64,000 nt of DNA, from assembly GCA_017471985.1 (NCBI GenBank), contig JAFURE010000119.1:1-64000 (forward strand). The letters run 5' to 3'. A program made the position numbers and the translations under genes. The number at the start of each line of letters is the position of its first letter. Positions within the stretch are counted from its first letter, which is position 1. The notes under the pieces were generated by a model, which was not told where the DNA came from, did not search any database, and was given only the letters and a program-made list of their open reading frames with translations. Shown here one piece after another: positions 16,690 to 25,314 of this stretch. The stretch is from Akkermansia sp. (GTDB lineage Bacteria > Verrucomicrobiota > Verrucomicrobiia > Verrucomicrobiales > Akkermansiaceae).

Positions 16690-17358
16690 TTATTGCAGTT
16701 TAGCGGTGGTAGTGAGGGGGTGTTCTGTTAACTGTACATTACCACTGGAATCGATTTGAATGTCAGATATTGGTATGAGCTTATCGCTTTGGCAAAAATC
16801 ATCACTACTGTATATGTGGTCAATTGTTTGGTGGCCGTTGGGTGTAATCACCCTCAGTGTGACTTTGAATTGTTTGTACTTTAAGGAGATATCTTTCCCG
16901 TTACTCCTTTTTTTATGGCATTTTACTATTTTTTCACCGCCATGGTCCTGATGGATGAGGTAGGAAATATTATAGGTACCTGTAGGTGCCAATGTTACCA
17001 TCCACACATCTGCTCCTCCCTGTACAGAATCTGATATATATGAGGCATTGGCGTACTCCTTGTGATTTTTCTTAGCGGGTGTGTATAGCAGCTGTTTTCC
17101 ATCAACAGGCATTTGAACATACAGGTCGAGGTCACCAATGGCAATGGAGTGCCATTTTGAATCGTTTTCGAAGTTCGCCTCGAGGGATAAAACAAGGGTA
17201 AGACTGTTCATCACTTTAACGTCAGAGGGAACTTCTACCATTTTGGGCTCTTTCTCCATGATAACAAAGCACAGAATCATAAAAACACCCATTGCTGAGC
17301 AGAATAAGTCTAGCGCAGATATGGAGAAAACTGATATTTCACGATTCTTCCTTTTCAT
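16690..17358 (-). CDS. TolR/ExbD/MotB-like single-pass membrane protein (222 aa)
   Basis: The N-terminus has a short basic cytoplasmic tail and one membrane helix at ~15-34 (ALDLFCSAMGVFMILCFVI). Asp17 stands at its cytoplasmic end, as the ion-binding Asp does in TolR, ExbD and MotB. The ~185-residue periplasmic part is beta-rich and does not look like an OmpA/MotB peptidoglycan-binding domain; I do not recognise it. With the TolQ-like protein it would form the stator of a small ion-driven motor. It is the first gene of the six-gene cluster, with a -10-like TATAAT about 47 bases upstream. The lack of an OmpA domain separates it from typical ZorB and MotB. Assignment rests on the helix motif and the context. 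Confidence 0.7.
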   Translation of the reverse strand: MKRKNREISVFSISALDLFCSAMGVFMILCFVIMEKEPKMVEVPSDVKVMNSLTLVLSLEANFENDSKWHSIAIGDLDLYVQMPVDGKQLLYTPAKKNHKEYANASYISDSVQGGADVWMVTLAPTGTYNISYLIHQDHGGEKIVKCHKKRSNGKDISLKYKQFKVTLRVITPNGHQTIDHIYSSDDFCQSDKLIPISDIQIDSSGNVQLTEHPLTTTAKLQ

Positions 17359-17404
17359 GCTAACGTGCCGTAGTATTTATTTTCTCTCGTGATGAACAGC
17401 TAAT

Positions 17405-17410
17405 ATTATA
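17405..17410 (-). promoter_or_regulatory. candidate -10 element of the FHA/TolQR/PP2C cluster
   Basis: A perfect TATAAT reads on the minus strand 46 bases before the first ATG of the cluster. No good -35 hexamer is seen at 16-18 bases, so the promoter may be weak or activator-dependent. Confidence 0.35.
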
Positions 17411-17575
17411 CTGATAATAGAAGGTAAGTACAGTCTAATTTTTCCAGGAGTGTGGCGGTTTAACTGTTTTTCGTGCCTGTTTAAAGTCGAGATGACGGTT
17501 TCCTACACGCAGAACCCGATTCTCACCTTAACAAAGTAGACGTTGGATTGAAGAAATTGTTGTTTGTAATCTGTA

Positions 17576-19768
17576 TTATTGGAGAATTTGTTCTGCAAGT
17601 GAGAGGATGTCGCCCCTTGGTGTGGTGAGCATGGGGATATCGGAGCAGCGGAACTTTAACTGAAAGTTTTCCATCTCCGGATTGCGTATAATCTCGAGCT
17701 CGACGGCTTCTCCATTGTTATGGGTGATTTCCCTCTCAATTTTTTTATCCTGCGCACCCCCTGTCTTCAGTTCATTGAGTCGGGCATTGAAGTACATCTG
17801 CCAGCGGGGCAGGTAGTAGTGCTCCATCATCTCTGCGAACTGGCGGTGAGAGTAGTCGTTGAGCACGCTGATATCCGGGCGCCAGGTGGTGATAAGTTGG
17901 AGCAGGGCCCGTTCCATGGCTTCTTTATCTTGCGGTGTTGTTCCTCGTTTGCGCGCTCCATCAACAAAGCGGCCGAGCAGGAAATGCTCTGAAGTGGCAA
18001 GTACGGCTGCTGTATCTCTGATGTGAGTCAGGAACAACTGGCTTTCTTTGCGGAATGCTGCTTCATCCTTACGTTCAAAGGCGTTTTTGCACCGAGCCAG
18101 AGTAGCACGGGCTCTATCTGCAAGCACCTGGCGGCAAAGGTCTGCCAAGTCGTGGCGATAGGTGATTCGCGAGGTGAGCTGTTCTCCCAGTTGCTTGCCG
18201 GCTTCGAGGTACAGTTCAGCCGCAGTGTGAACTGACAGGGGGGAATAGTACATGGTGGGGTCGGCCCAGGTCGTAGCCTTTCGAGCTTTTAAGTCAGGGC
18301 GGGCACAGATGATGTTTTCAAGGCTTCCTTCACGCTTCTTGTCAGTGTTGTAAATGCTGTTTGCCAGCAGGTGCAGCGCCTTGTGTAGTTGTTGATTACT
18401 GACACCGTAACGGCTCTGAGTATAGCGCTGGATGTAACTTGCGCGTTCAATGGCTCCTGCCGTGTTCATACGGGTCCAGAGCAGTTCGTAGTAGAAGGGG
18501 CTGGTTTCCAGACCTTCGGATATCATGCCGATTCCTATGGCCTTGCTTTTATCGCGTGTAAAGTTTTCGAGCAGTTCCATTCCGCCGAACATTCCGTGCT
18601 TGCCGCCGAAATTGGAGAGTTCACACCATACAAAGGGGCGACCTGCATAGTCAAAATTGGTTTCTGCCTTCGGGCTGAGGTTTTTCTGCAGTGCCAGAAT
18701 GACGGTGTGCTGCGGGTCAGTACCGTTCAGCAATTTTCTGTCCGGGTTATGCCCCCAGGCCTGAATCAGCCAGTTTGAACCGGGCGAGGCCTTTTGCATG
18801 GCTCGCTGAACCGCCTGAGCCGCTCTCCCGAGATCGGTATCTCCCTTTCTGCCGCCCTCGTGGAAAAGATCGCCACCGTATGCCTTGGCTGTAGTTCCGT
18901 ATACCGCGTGCAAGTGCTTGTACCACAGTTCGGCTATGCTGTCAAAGCCCGGTGCGGTGGGTTGCAGTACGGCCGGTCTGTGGTATCCGCACCACTTACC
19001 CTGGGGCAGTAGCTTGCCGTTGATTCCGGCCTTTGGGAAGTCATGTGGCAGAAAACCGACATAGCCCTGCAGCACCGGTTCCATACCAAGTGATTTAAGC
19101 CGCTTTACAAGAAAACGCCCTAATTCCGCTTCGCTATCGATGAGCGTTTGGCTGAGCGGTCCACCTTCTCCTTCCAGATTCCCCATGTTCCACCAGGCCG
19201 CATAGCAGGGATTGGGGATGAATGCTGCGATTTTATCCTGCGGATATTCCAGTTCCGTCAGGAAATTCTGCCAGACTTTTTCCAGACCGGAGGTCACCAG
19301 CACATATTTAACCCCGTTAAGCGCCATTATATCCAGCTCGCGTTCCCATCGCTTTTTGTCCCAGGTTACGGTGGTGTAACTGAGGGTGCAGTAGTTGAGC
19401 GCGTAGTTGAACGGCAGTGCTGCCGGAACTGTGATACGGCGTGTAGGCACGATGAAGGATGAGCCTGCGGTACAATCTCCGTTCCATGAGAAATGCACCC
19501 TGGCAATGTGCCGGAGGTAATAGCCATAGGCGCGTATGCACTCGCTCACATCGGGCGCATTGATGTATACATATCGCCCATTCCCCTCTATATACGCTGA
19601 TTGTAGTTGCGGAACTATATTGAAGTGTATACGGCCTGCATATTGAGGTGTGACTCGTGTAACAAGTTTTTGCGCAATCAGTTCAGAATACTCAGCAGCA
19701 GGTGCTATATCTGCTGCGATGGGGAGTATGCATGCCAGAGCCAGAGGGGAATAGGGGGAGTAATTCAT
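17576..19768 (-). CDS. secreted GH89 alpha-N-acetylglucosaminidase
   Basis: A signal peptide (residues 1-24) precedes a GH89 (NAGLU-type) enzyme of 730 residues. Family blocks are clear: NYALNYCTLSYTTVTWD at ~121-137, RWERELDIMALNGVKYVL, NMGNLEGEGGPL at ~195-206, and GYVGFLPHDFP. The two likely catalytic glutamates are Glu304 (GGDLFHEGG) and Glu383 (FVWCELSNFGGKHG). GH89 enzymes remove terminal alpha-linked GlcNAc, which in the gut occurs on gastric-type mucin O-glycans; heparan sulfate is the human substrate. It stands alone on its strand between the phospho-signalling cluster and the pilin genes. No PEP-CTERM tail is seen, so the product is probably periplasmic or released. Confidence 0.93.
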   Translation of the reverse strand: MNYSPYSPLALACILPIAADIAPAAEYSELIAQKLVTRVTPQYAGRIHFNIVPQLQSAYIEGNGRYVYINAPDVSECIRAYGYYLRHIARVHFSWNGDCTAGSSFIVPTRRITVPAALPFNYALNYCTLSYTTVTWDKKRWERELDIMALNGVKYVLVTSGLEKVWQNFLTELEYPQDKIAAFIPNPCYAAWWNMGNLEGEGGPLSQTLIDSEAELGRFLVKRLKSLGMEPVLQGYVGFLPHDFPKAGINGKLLPQGKWCGYHRPAVLQPTAPGFDSIAELWYKHLHAVYGTTAKAYGGDLFHEGGRKGDTDLGRAAQAVQRAMQKASPGSNWLIQAWGHNPDRKLLNGTDPQHTVILALQKNLSPKAETNFDYAGRPFVWCELSNFGGKHGMFGGMELLENFTRDKSKAIGIGMISEGLETSPFYYELLWTRMNTAGAIERASYIQRYTQSRYGVSNQQLHKALHLLANSIYNTDKKREGSLENIICARPDLKARKATTWADPTMYYSPLSVHTAAELYLEAGKQLGEQLTSRITYRHDLADLCRQVLADRARATLARCKNAFERKDEAAFRKESQLFLTHIRDTAAVLATSEHFLLGRFVDGARKRGTTPQDKEAMERALLQLITTWRPDISVLNDYSHRQFAEMMEHYYLPRWQMYFNARLNELKTGGAQDKKIEREITHNNGEAVELEIIRNPEMENFQLKFRCSDIPMLTTPRGDILSLAEQILQ

Positions 19769-19788
19769 GTGATTTTTGTGTACGAAGA

Positions 19789-19820
19789 GCGCCCGTACCT
19801 CGGTTGGGGGATACGGGCGC
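19789..19820 (-). terminator. stem-loop after the pseudopilin gene
   Basis: A 9-bp stem (GCGCCCGTA pairing with TACGGGCGC) around a 14-base loop lies 34 bases after the pseudopilin stop. The following T-run is short (TCTT), so termination may be weak or factor-assisted. Confidence 0.5.
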
Positions 19821-19854
19821 GCAGAAGGTTTGAGTTTCTATGGCAAGCTTGCGA

Positions 19855-20493
19855 TTACCAAGCTCTGATATTGGAAATGTTGTCGGCGTTTTCCGCATCC
19901 TTGGTCAGCCCATCGCCCTTGCCATCCGGGCCGAGCGAGAAGATGTCGAAATCGGGGTTAATGCCCATGCCGGTCTTGTTGTTCTCATCGAGGGCTTCGC
20001 AACCCAGTCGATAGCGATAAGGCTGATTCCACGGGTCAATGATGGCGTAACGCTTGCCTTTCAGTCGCTTGCCGCCGGCGGCCTTGCCCGAAATCTTAAC
20101 CTTAATGCAGGGAATGCCCTCCTCACGCTCCTTTGACTTGGTGTTGTCAATGATGATGAGCTGCTCACAGTAGGGCATGCGTGTCACGCCGGTGGAGTCC
20201 TTATCAGGCTCGCCGTCGCTGTCCTCATCGCAATACAATGCAGAATAGAGAACAGCTGCGCTCACAGCATCGCCCTTGCCATGGGGGAGCACGTCACCGT
20301 TGTCTGCACGGTAGGCATTCATGGCAAGCTCCAGCTGACCGACCTGAGTCGTTGCCACTGTTACGAGCTGCTTGTTATCCAGCCATGCCTTGGCCTGCCA
20401 TCCGCCTGCGGCAAGCATGGCAAGGATGGCAATGGCAACAAGAATCTCAATTAGGGTGAATCCCTTAGCGGAACTGGTAGTCTTAAACTTCAT
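19855..20493 (-). CDS. type II secretion GspG-like pseudopilin
   Basis: This 212-residue protein begins with a short basic leader and the class III prepilin motif KGFTLIEILVAI, in which cleavage follows Gly and Glu5 of the mature protein is kept, then a single hydrophobic helix. The globular part has features of major pseudopilins, including a proline-containing IIDPWNQPYRYR segment like the WGxPY region of GspG, and a DIFSLGPDGKGDG loop that resembles the calcium site. It would be exported, cleaved by a prepilin peptidase (not in the window) and assembled into a short pseudopilus. It begins 9 bases after gspF, so the two are co-transcribed. A type IV pilin role cannot be excluded. Confidence 0.9.
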   Translation of the reverse strand: MKFKTTSSAKGFTLIEILVAIAILAMLAAGGWQAKAWLDNKQLVTVATTQVGQLELAMNAYRADNGDVLPHGKGDAVSAAVLYSALYCDEDSDGEPDKDSTGVTRMPYCEQLIIIDNTKSKEREEGIPCIKVKISGKAAGGKRLKGKRYAIIDPWNQPYRYRLGCEALDENNKTGMGINPDFDIFSLGPDGKGDGLTKDAENADNISNIRAW

Positions 20494-20502
20494 GGCTTTC
20501 GT

Positions 20503-21789
20503 TTATACGCTTTCCATGATTTTCATCATCGGCATGAACATAGCCAGCACGATACCACCGACCACAACGGCGAGGAACACAATCATGAGCGGTTCCAGCA
20601 TGGCGGTAAGAGCGGTCACGCTGTTGTCCACCTCTTCATCGTACACCTCGGCTACCTTCATGAGCATGTCGGGCAGCTGACCGGTTTCTTCACCCACGTC
20701 CACCATGGAAATCATCATGGGCGGGAAGATGTTCGAGGCTGAGCTCATGGGGGTGACGATGGACTCACCTTCACGCACGGAGTCGTGAATCTTGTTCACG
20801 GCGTCAGCCACAACGATGTTACCGGCTGTGTCGCGGGTAATCATGAGAGCCTGCAGAATCGGCACACCGGAGGATACGAGAGTACCGAAAGTACGGGAGA
20901 AGCGGGCCACGGCGTTCACGCGGGTAAGATGACCGAGCTTGGGAATCTTAAGCATGAAGTTGTCCATGGCGCGGGCACCCTTGGGTGTGCGCTTCCAGAA
21001 GGAAAGCCCCACGATGGCAGCCGCAATGATGGCAAGCACGACAACAGCATTGGGAATGAAGGGAACAATGCTGCAGGCCATACAGTTATCGGAGAAGCTG
21101 AACACGAACTCGGAAATAGCGGGCAGCTCCATGTTCTGACCCTCGAACATTTCCTTGAACTTGGGTACGATAACCAGCATGAGGAAGATAAGAATACCCA
21201 CAGCAATCACCATAATGATGAGCGGGTAAACCATGGCAGATGTTACCTTGCCACGCAGCTTGTTGGCTTTTTCCTGATATTCGGCCAGTCGGTTAAGCAC
21301 AACTTCGAGCACACCGCCAATCTCACCGGCCTTCACCATGTTGACGAACAGGCGGTTGAACATCTTGGGGTAGGCTGAGAGGGCTTCGGAGAACGTGGAA
21401 CCGCCTTGTACGGATTCACCAATGGCACCGATGGTGGCACGAAGGTTCGGGTTGGGCTCCTGTTTGTTGAGCACGTTAAGGCTTTGCAGCAAGGGCAGAC
21501 CTGCATCAATCAGCGTAGCAAGCTGACGGGTGAAAATCATGAGCTCCTTCTGCTTAACGGCACCGCCGGCCTTGCCGCCCTTGGCCTCCTTCTTTTTGCC
21601 TTTGGCTCCTTTTTTCTTAGGCTCTTTGGCGGGGCCGGGTTTGGCACCCTTGGCTGCTTCTTCGCATTCACGCAGAAGCAGGCCCTGAGCACGAATCATC
21701 TCGGCGGCAGCAATCTTGCTGTCAGCCGTAATGATGCCGGTCTTTTCCACGCCGTTCTGATCCAGTGCGGTATATTTGAAATTAGGCAT
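20503..21789 (-). CDS. GspF/PilC-type inner-membrane platform protein
   Basis: This 428-residue protein has the usual two repeated GspF domains, each ending in membrane helices: MVYPLIIMVIAVGILIFLML near residue 190, FIPNAVVVLAIIAAAIVGL near 245 and a final MIVFLAVVVGGIVLAMFMP. The ELMIFTRQLATLIDAGLPLL segment is typical of the family. An unusually Lys-rich, Ala-rich insert (~residues 45-75) precedes it. The protein is the membrane platform that transmits ATPase motion to pseudopilin assembly. It lies between the second gspE-type gene and the pseudopilin gene in one minus-strand operon. Confidence 0.95.
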   Translation of the reverse strand: MPNFKYTALDQNGVEKTGIITADSKIAAAEMIRAQGLLLRECEEAAKGAKPGPAKEPKKKGAKGKKKEAKGGKAGGAVKQKELMIFTRQLATLIDAGLPLLQSLNVLNKQEPNPNLRATIGAIGESVQGGSTFSEALSAYPKMFNRLFVNMVKAGEIGGVLEVVLNRLAEYQEKANKLRGKVTSAMVYPLIIMVIAVGILIFLMLVIVPKFKEMFEGQNMELPAISEFVFSFSDNCMACSIVPFIPNAVVVLAIIAAAIVGLSFWKRTPKGARAMDNFMLKIPKLGHLTRVNAVARFSRTFGTLVSSGVPILQALMITRDTAGNIVVADAVNKIHDSVREGESIVTPMSSASNIFPPMMISMVDVGEETGQLPDMLMKVAEVYDEEVDNSVTALTAMLEPLMIVFLAVVVGGIVLAMFMPMMKIMESV

Positions 21790-21865
21790 AATAGTGGTGT
21801 AAGTTTACGGAAAATTGTTGATGACGATTAAAAAATAGCAGATGTTTTCTCTCGCGTCAAGCTTA

Positions 21866-23530
21866 TTAGGTGTATTTGAGCACTTCTTCGATGGTGGTAT
21901 TACCTTCGAAGATGTTCTGAATGCCGTCATCTCGCAGGGTTGTCATACCCAGCTCGATAGCTTTCTGCTTGAGGACGATGGACGGTACGTTTTCGGTGAT
22001 AAGGTCACGAATGGGGTCGCTTGCATTGAGCAACTCATGAATACCTTTTCGGCCCTTGTAGCCGGTGTTGGCGCATTTGTCACAGCGTGCACCGGTGTAG
22101 AACTGCTGGCTGCCGAGCAGGGCGGGGTTGATGCCGAGCTGGTTGAGCAGGGAGTTCGAGGGCTTGTACGGGGTCTTGCAGTAGGGGCAGATGGTTCGTA
22201 CAAGTCGCTGAGCCAGTACACCCAGAATGGTGGCGGAGAGCAGGAACGGCTGCACGCCCATATCGATGAATCGGGTTACTGCACCGGCGGCATCGTTGGT
22301 GTGCAGGGTGGAGAGCACAAGGTGACCTGTCAGAGCAGCCTGAATGGCAATCTGGGCAGTGTCCTGGTCTCGAATTTCGCCCACCAGAATGCGGTCGGGG
22401 TCCTGACGCAGGAAGGCACGGAGTACTCGGGGGAAGGTCACGCCGATAGCCTCGTTAATCGGAACCTGCACAATGCCGTCGATGTCATATTCCACCGGGT
22501 CTTCTGCGGTGAGAATCTTGGTGTCTTCGGTATTGATTTCGCGCAGAGCTGCGTACAGTGTGGTGGTCTTACCGGAACCGGTGGGGCCTGTTACCACGAA
22601 GATGCCGTTGGGCTTATTGACGGTGTCGATAATGTACTCGTGCAGCTTGGGTGAGAGGTTGAGGTTGTCGAGGTTCAGGCTCACGCTGTTGCGGTCGAGC
22701 ACACGCATTACCACAGACTCACCGTATTGGGTGGGCAGGGAGTTCACACGCATATCCACGCCGCCCTTGCCGGTTTTCATCACGATTCGACCGTCCTGAG
22801 GTACGCGGCGCTCAGCAATGTTCATGCCGGCCATCACCTTTACACGGGAGATAATGGGGTTGGCCAGATAGGCAGGGGGAGGCGCCATTTCATAAAGTGC
22901 GCCGTCCACTCGGTAACGAATCTTGAATTCCTTTTCGAAGGGCTCGAGGTGAATATCCGAGGCTTTCTCCTTAACAGCCTGCTCAATCACCAGGTTCACG
23001 AACTTGATGATAGGGGCTGCGTTGGCTTCCTCGGAGCCATCGCCGCCTACACTCATGCCATCGAGCTCGCCGAGCAGGTCGCCCATGGCGGCATCGGCAC
23101 CACCGTAGCATTCACTTACTCGGGCGCGTACTTCGTAGTCTGCCGCCACATACAGGTAGATGTCCTGATTGGTGGCAATGCGCAGGTCATCAATGGTCTG
23201 CGGATTGAGCGGATCTTCCAGACAGACATACAGGCCCTCGCCCTCACGGTATTCAATGGGCAGTGCTCCCAGTATGCGAGCCTGAGGTGCGGGAATCATG
23301 GCAAGCAGGTCATCTGACGGCACAAAGCCCTCCAGCGATATGAACTGAGCGCCTACTTCCGTGGCGATGACACTCCAGAAATCCTCGGGGGCGCCGATAA
23401 CGCCGAAATCGATGAGGGTCTCCCACAGTTCTTTGCCGCTGTTGGACATTTCCTCCCTGACATCCTTTGCCAGGGATTTGTCCATCATGCCGTTGTTGAT
23501 GAAAACCTCAAGTGCAACATTTGTATCCAT
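21866..23530 (-). CDS. GspE/PilB-type secretion/pilus assembly ATPase (second copy)
   Basis: This 554-residue protein has the GspE N-terminal domain followed by the hexameric ATPase: Walker A GPTGSGKTTTLYAAL, an Asp box (LRAFLRQDPDRILVGEIRD), the His box (ALTGHLVLSTLHTNDA) and a tetracysteine zinc site (CPYCK with CDKCANTGYKGRKG). It powers pseudopilus extension from the cytoplasm. The protein aligns end to end with the neighbouring copy at 23572-25197 but differs enough to be an old paralogue. All catalytic elements are intact in both. It lies 41 bases after that gene and 76 bases before gspF. Confidence 0.95.
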   Translation of the reverse strand: MDTNVALEVFINNGMMDKSLAKDVREEMSNSGKELWETLIDFGVIGAPEDFWSVIATEVGAQFISLEGFVPSDDLLAMIPAPQARILGALPIEYREGEGLYVCLEDPLNPQTIDDLRIATNQDIYLYVAADYEVRARVSECYGGADAAMGDLLGELDGMSVGGDGSEEANAAPIIKFVNLVIEQAVKEKASDIHLEPFEKEFKIRYRVDGALYEMAPPPAYLANPIISRVKVMAGMNIAERRVPQDGRIVMKTGKGGVDMRVNSLPTQYGESVVMRVLDRNSVSLNLDNLNLSPKLHEYIIDTVNKPNGIFVVTGPTGSGKTTTLYAALREINTEDTKILTAEDPVEYDIDGIVQVPINEAIGVTFPRVLRAFLRQDPDRILVGEIRDQDTAQIAIQAALTGHLVLSTLHTNDAAGAVTRFIDMGVQPFLLSATILGVLAQRLVRTICPYCKTPYKPSNSLLNQLGINPALLGSQQFYTGARCDKCANTGYKGRKGIHELLNASDPIRDLITENVPSIVLKQKAIELGMTTLRDDGIQNIFEGNTTIEEVLKYT

Positions 23531-23571
23531 ACAAAATCTGAAAAATTAAAGGTGAATATGATGGTGTCGTA

Positions 23572-25197
23572 TCAGCTGGCGTCGCCGGTGGTTACGCGGA
23601 TGACTTCTTCTGCCGTGGTGCGACCGGCCAGTACTTTGCGGATGCCGTCCTCGCGCAGGGTGCGCATACCCAGCTCACGAGCGCGCTTGCGCAGCTGAGC
23701 TGAGGTGAGGTTGGAGTTGATGAGACCGCGCACATCATCGGTCACCTGGAAGATTTCGAAAATACCCATTCGGCCACGCATGCCCTTGCCCTTACACTTG
23801 GGACAGCCGCCGGGGCGAGCGACCATGACAGGGCGATTGATGTCGATGCCGAGGGTGGATGCCTGTTTCTCTGTCAGGCGGCCTTCCATCTTACATTCGG
23901 AGCAGAGGCTGCGGCACAGACGCTGTGCCATAACAGCACGCACGGCAGAGGCAATGAGGAAGCGGTCCACACCCATATCGGAAAGACGGGCTACAGAGGA
24001 GGGTGCGTCGTTGGTGTGGAGGGTCGAAAGGACGAGGTGACCGGTCATAGCTGCCTGAATGGCAATACCGGCGGTCTCCCCGTCTCGAATTTCACCAATC
24101 ATGATGATGTTGGGAGCCTGACGGAGCATGGCTCGCAGAGCTGCTGCGAATGTCATGCCGATTTCGGTGCGAATCATCACCTGGTTGATACCGGCCATTT
24201 CGTATTCCACCGGGTCTTCAGCGGTGATAATCTTCTTGTCCGGGCGGTTAAGGTGATTAAGGCAGGCGTAAAGTGTGGTGGTCTTACCGGAACCGGTGGG
24301 GCCTGTTACCAGAATCACGCCGTCGGGCAGGGTAACGAGGCGATCGAAGGTGGCCTCGTCGTCAGAAAGGAAGCCCAGCTGCGGCAGACCCAGAGCCAGT
24401 GCGGATTTATCGAGAATACGCATAACGACCGACTCGCCGTGGTTGGTAGGCACGGTGCTCACACGAAGGTCAATGTGGTTGCCATCGCGCAGATCCAGCT
24501 CAATACGGCCGTCCTGAGGTACACGCTTTTCGGCAATACTCATGGTGGTACTCATCACCTTCAGACGTGCCACAATCGGGCCAAGCAGTTTCTTGGGATG
24601 GCTGGCAACTTCAACTAAGCGGCCGTCCACGCGGAAACGGATGCGCACGCGATCCTCCATAGGCTCGATGTGAATATCTGATGTGCGCATTTCATGGGCC
24701 TCGTTGAACATGTTGTCAACCAGCTCAATGATGGGGGCCTCTGTATCACCCTTGGCGTATGTCTTCTTTTCGGGGTAATATTTGGCTATGGCCTTCTGCA
24801 GGCCGGGTTCGGAGGCTACGAAGAAGGTAATCTCGCGACCGAGGAATTGGGGCAGGCTGTCGAGGGTCTCCATCGCGAAGGGGTCGGCAATAGCCACCTG
24901 CAGGGAGTAGCCGTCATCGCCGATAGGCAGGAACCCTACGCGGCGAGCCAACTCGCCATTCACGCTGGCGATGATGTTCGGGTCTACCTCGAATGAGCCC
25001 AAATCCACATACTCCATGGCTGAGTTGTAGGCAGCCACCTGAGCTATGTATTCAGCTGTCAGGAAGTTGTTCTTAACGAGGTGGTCGATGACGCTGTCCA
25101 GCGGAGAAAGCTCGGCTCGCACGGAATCGAGGGTTCCGGGGTCAATGGCACCGGCCTCTACCAGAAGATCCAGAAGATAATTTTCGTTTGAGTACAC
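23572..25197 (-). CDS. GspE/PilB-type secretion/pilus assembly ATPase (first copy)
   Basis: The ATPase core carries Walker A (GPTGSGKTTTLYACL), LRQAPNIIMIGEIRDGETA, MTGHLVLSTLHTNDAPS and a zinc site (CSECKMEG with CPKCKGKGMRGRMG). I chose the GTG at 25197 because the product then begins like its paralogue (VYSNENYLLDLLVEAG). A longer GTG start at 25257 is also possible and lies 9 bases after a TAGAGT preceded by TTGACG at 17 bases. The longer N-terminus (RYSLRAAASRITFTY) has no family counterpart. It is the first gene of the four-gene secretion operon. No secretin, GspC, GspL or GspM homologue is in the window. Confidence 0.9.
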   Translation of the reverse strand: MYSNENYLLDLLVEAGAIDPGTLDSVRAELSPLDSVIDHLVKNNFLTAEYIAQVAAYNSAMEYVDLGSFEVDPNIIASVNGELARRVGFLPIGDDGYSLQVAIADPFAMETLDSLPQFLGREITFFVASEPGLQKAIAKYYPEKKTYAKGDTEAPIIELVDNMFNEAHEMRTSDIHIEPMEDRVRIRFRVDGRLVEVASHPKKLLGPIVARLKVMSTTMSIAEKRVPQDGRIELDLRDGNHIDLRVSTVPTNHGESVVMRILDKSALALGLPQLGFLSDDEATFDRLVTLPDGVILVTGPTGSGKTTTLYACLNHLNRPDKKIITAEDPVEYEMAGINQVMIRTEIGMTFAAALRAMLRQAPNIIMIGEIRDGETAGIAIQAAMTGHLVLSTLHTNDAPSSVARLSDMGVDRFLIASAVRAVMAQRLCRSLCSECKMEGRLTEKQASTLGIDINRPVMVARPGGCPKCKGKGMRGRMGIFEIFQVTDDVRGLINSNLTSAQLRKRARELGMRTLREDGIRKVLAGRTTAEEVIRVTTGDAS

Positions 25198-25314
25198 GGG
25201 ATGGAGAATATAGGTGAAAGTAATACGCGACGCGGCGGCGCGGAGAGAGTACCGCACCTGTCGTATACTCTACACTATAATCTGCCCTGCGTCAATCATA
25301 CTTTTTTAAAAAGG

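Noticed and set aside
9712-17358. Type VI secretion regulatory genes (TagH FHA, PppA phosphatase)
   Set aside because: No Tss structural genes, PpkA kinase, Hcp or VgrG are present; the channel and metzincin do not belong to T6SS.
15492-17358. Zorya defence system (ZorAB)
   Set aside because: The motor pair is similar in kind, but the TolR-like partner lacks the OmpA-type domain, and no ZorC, ZorD or ZorE is nearby.
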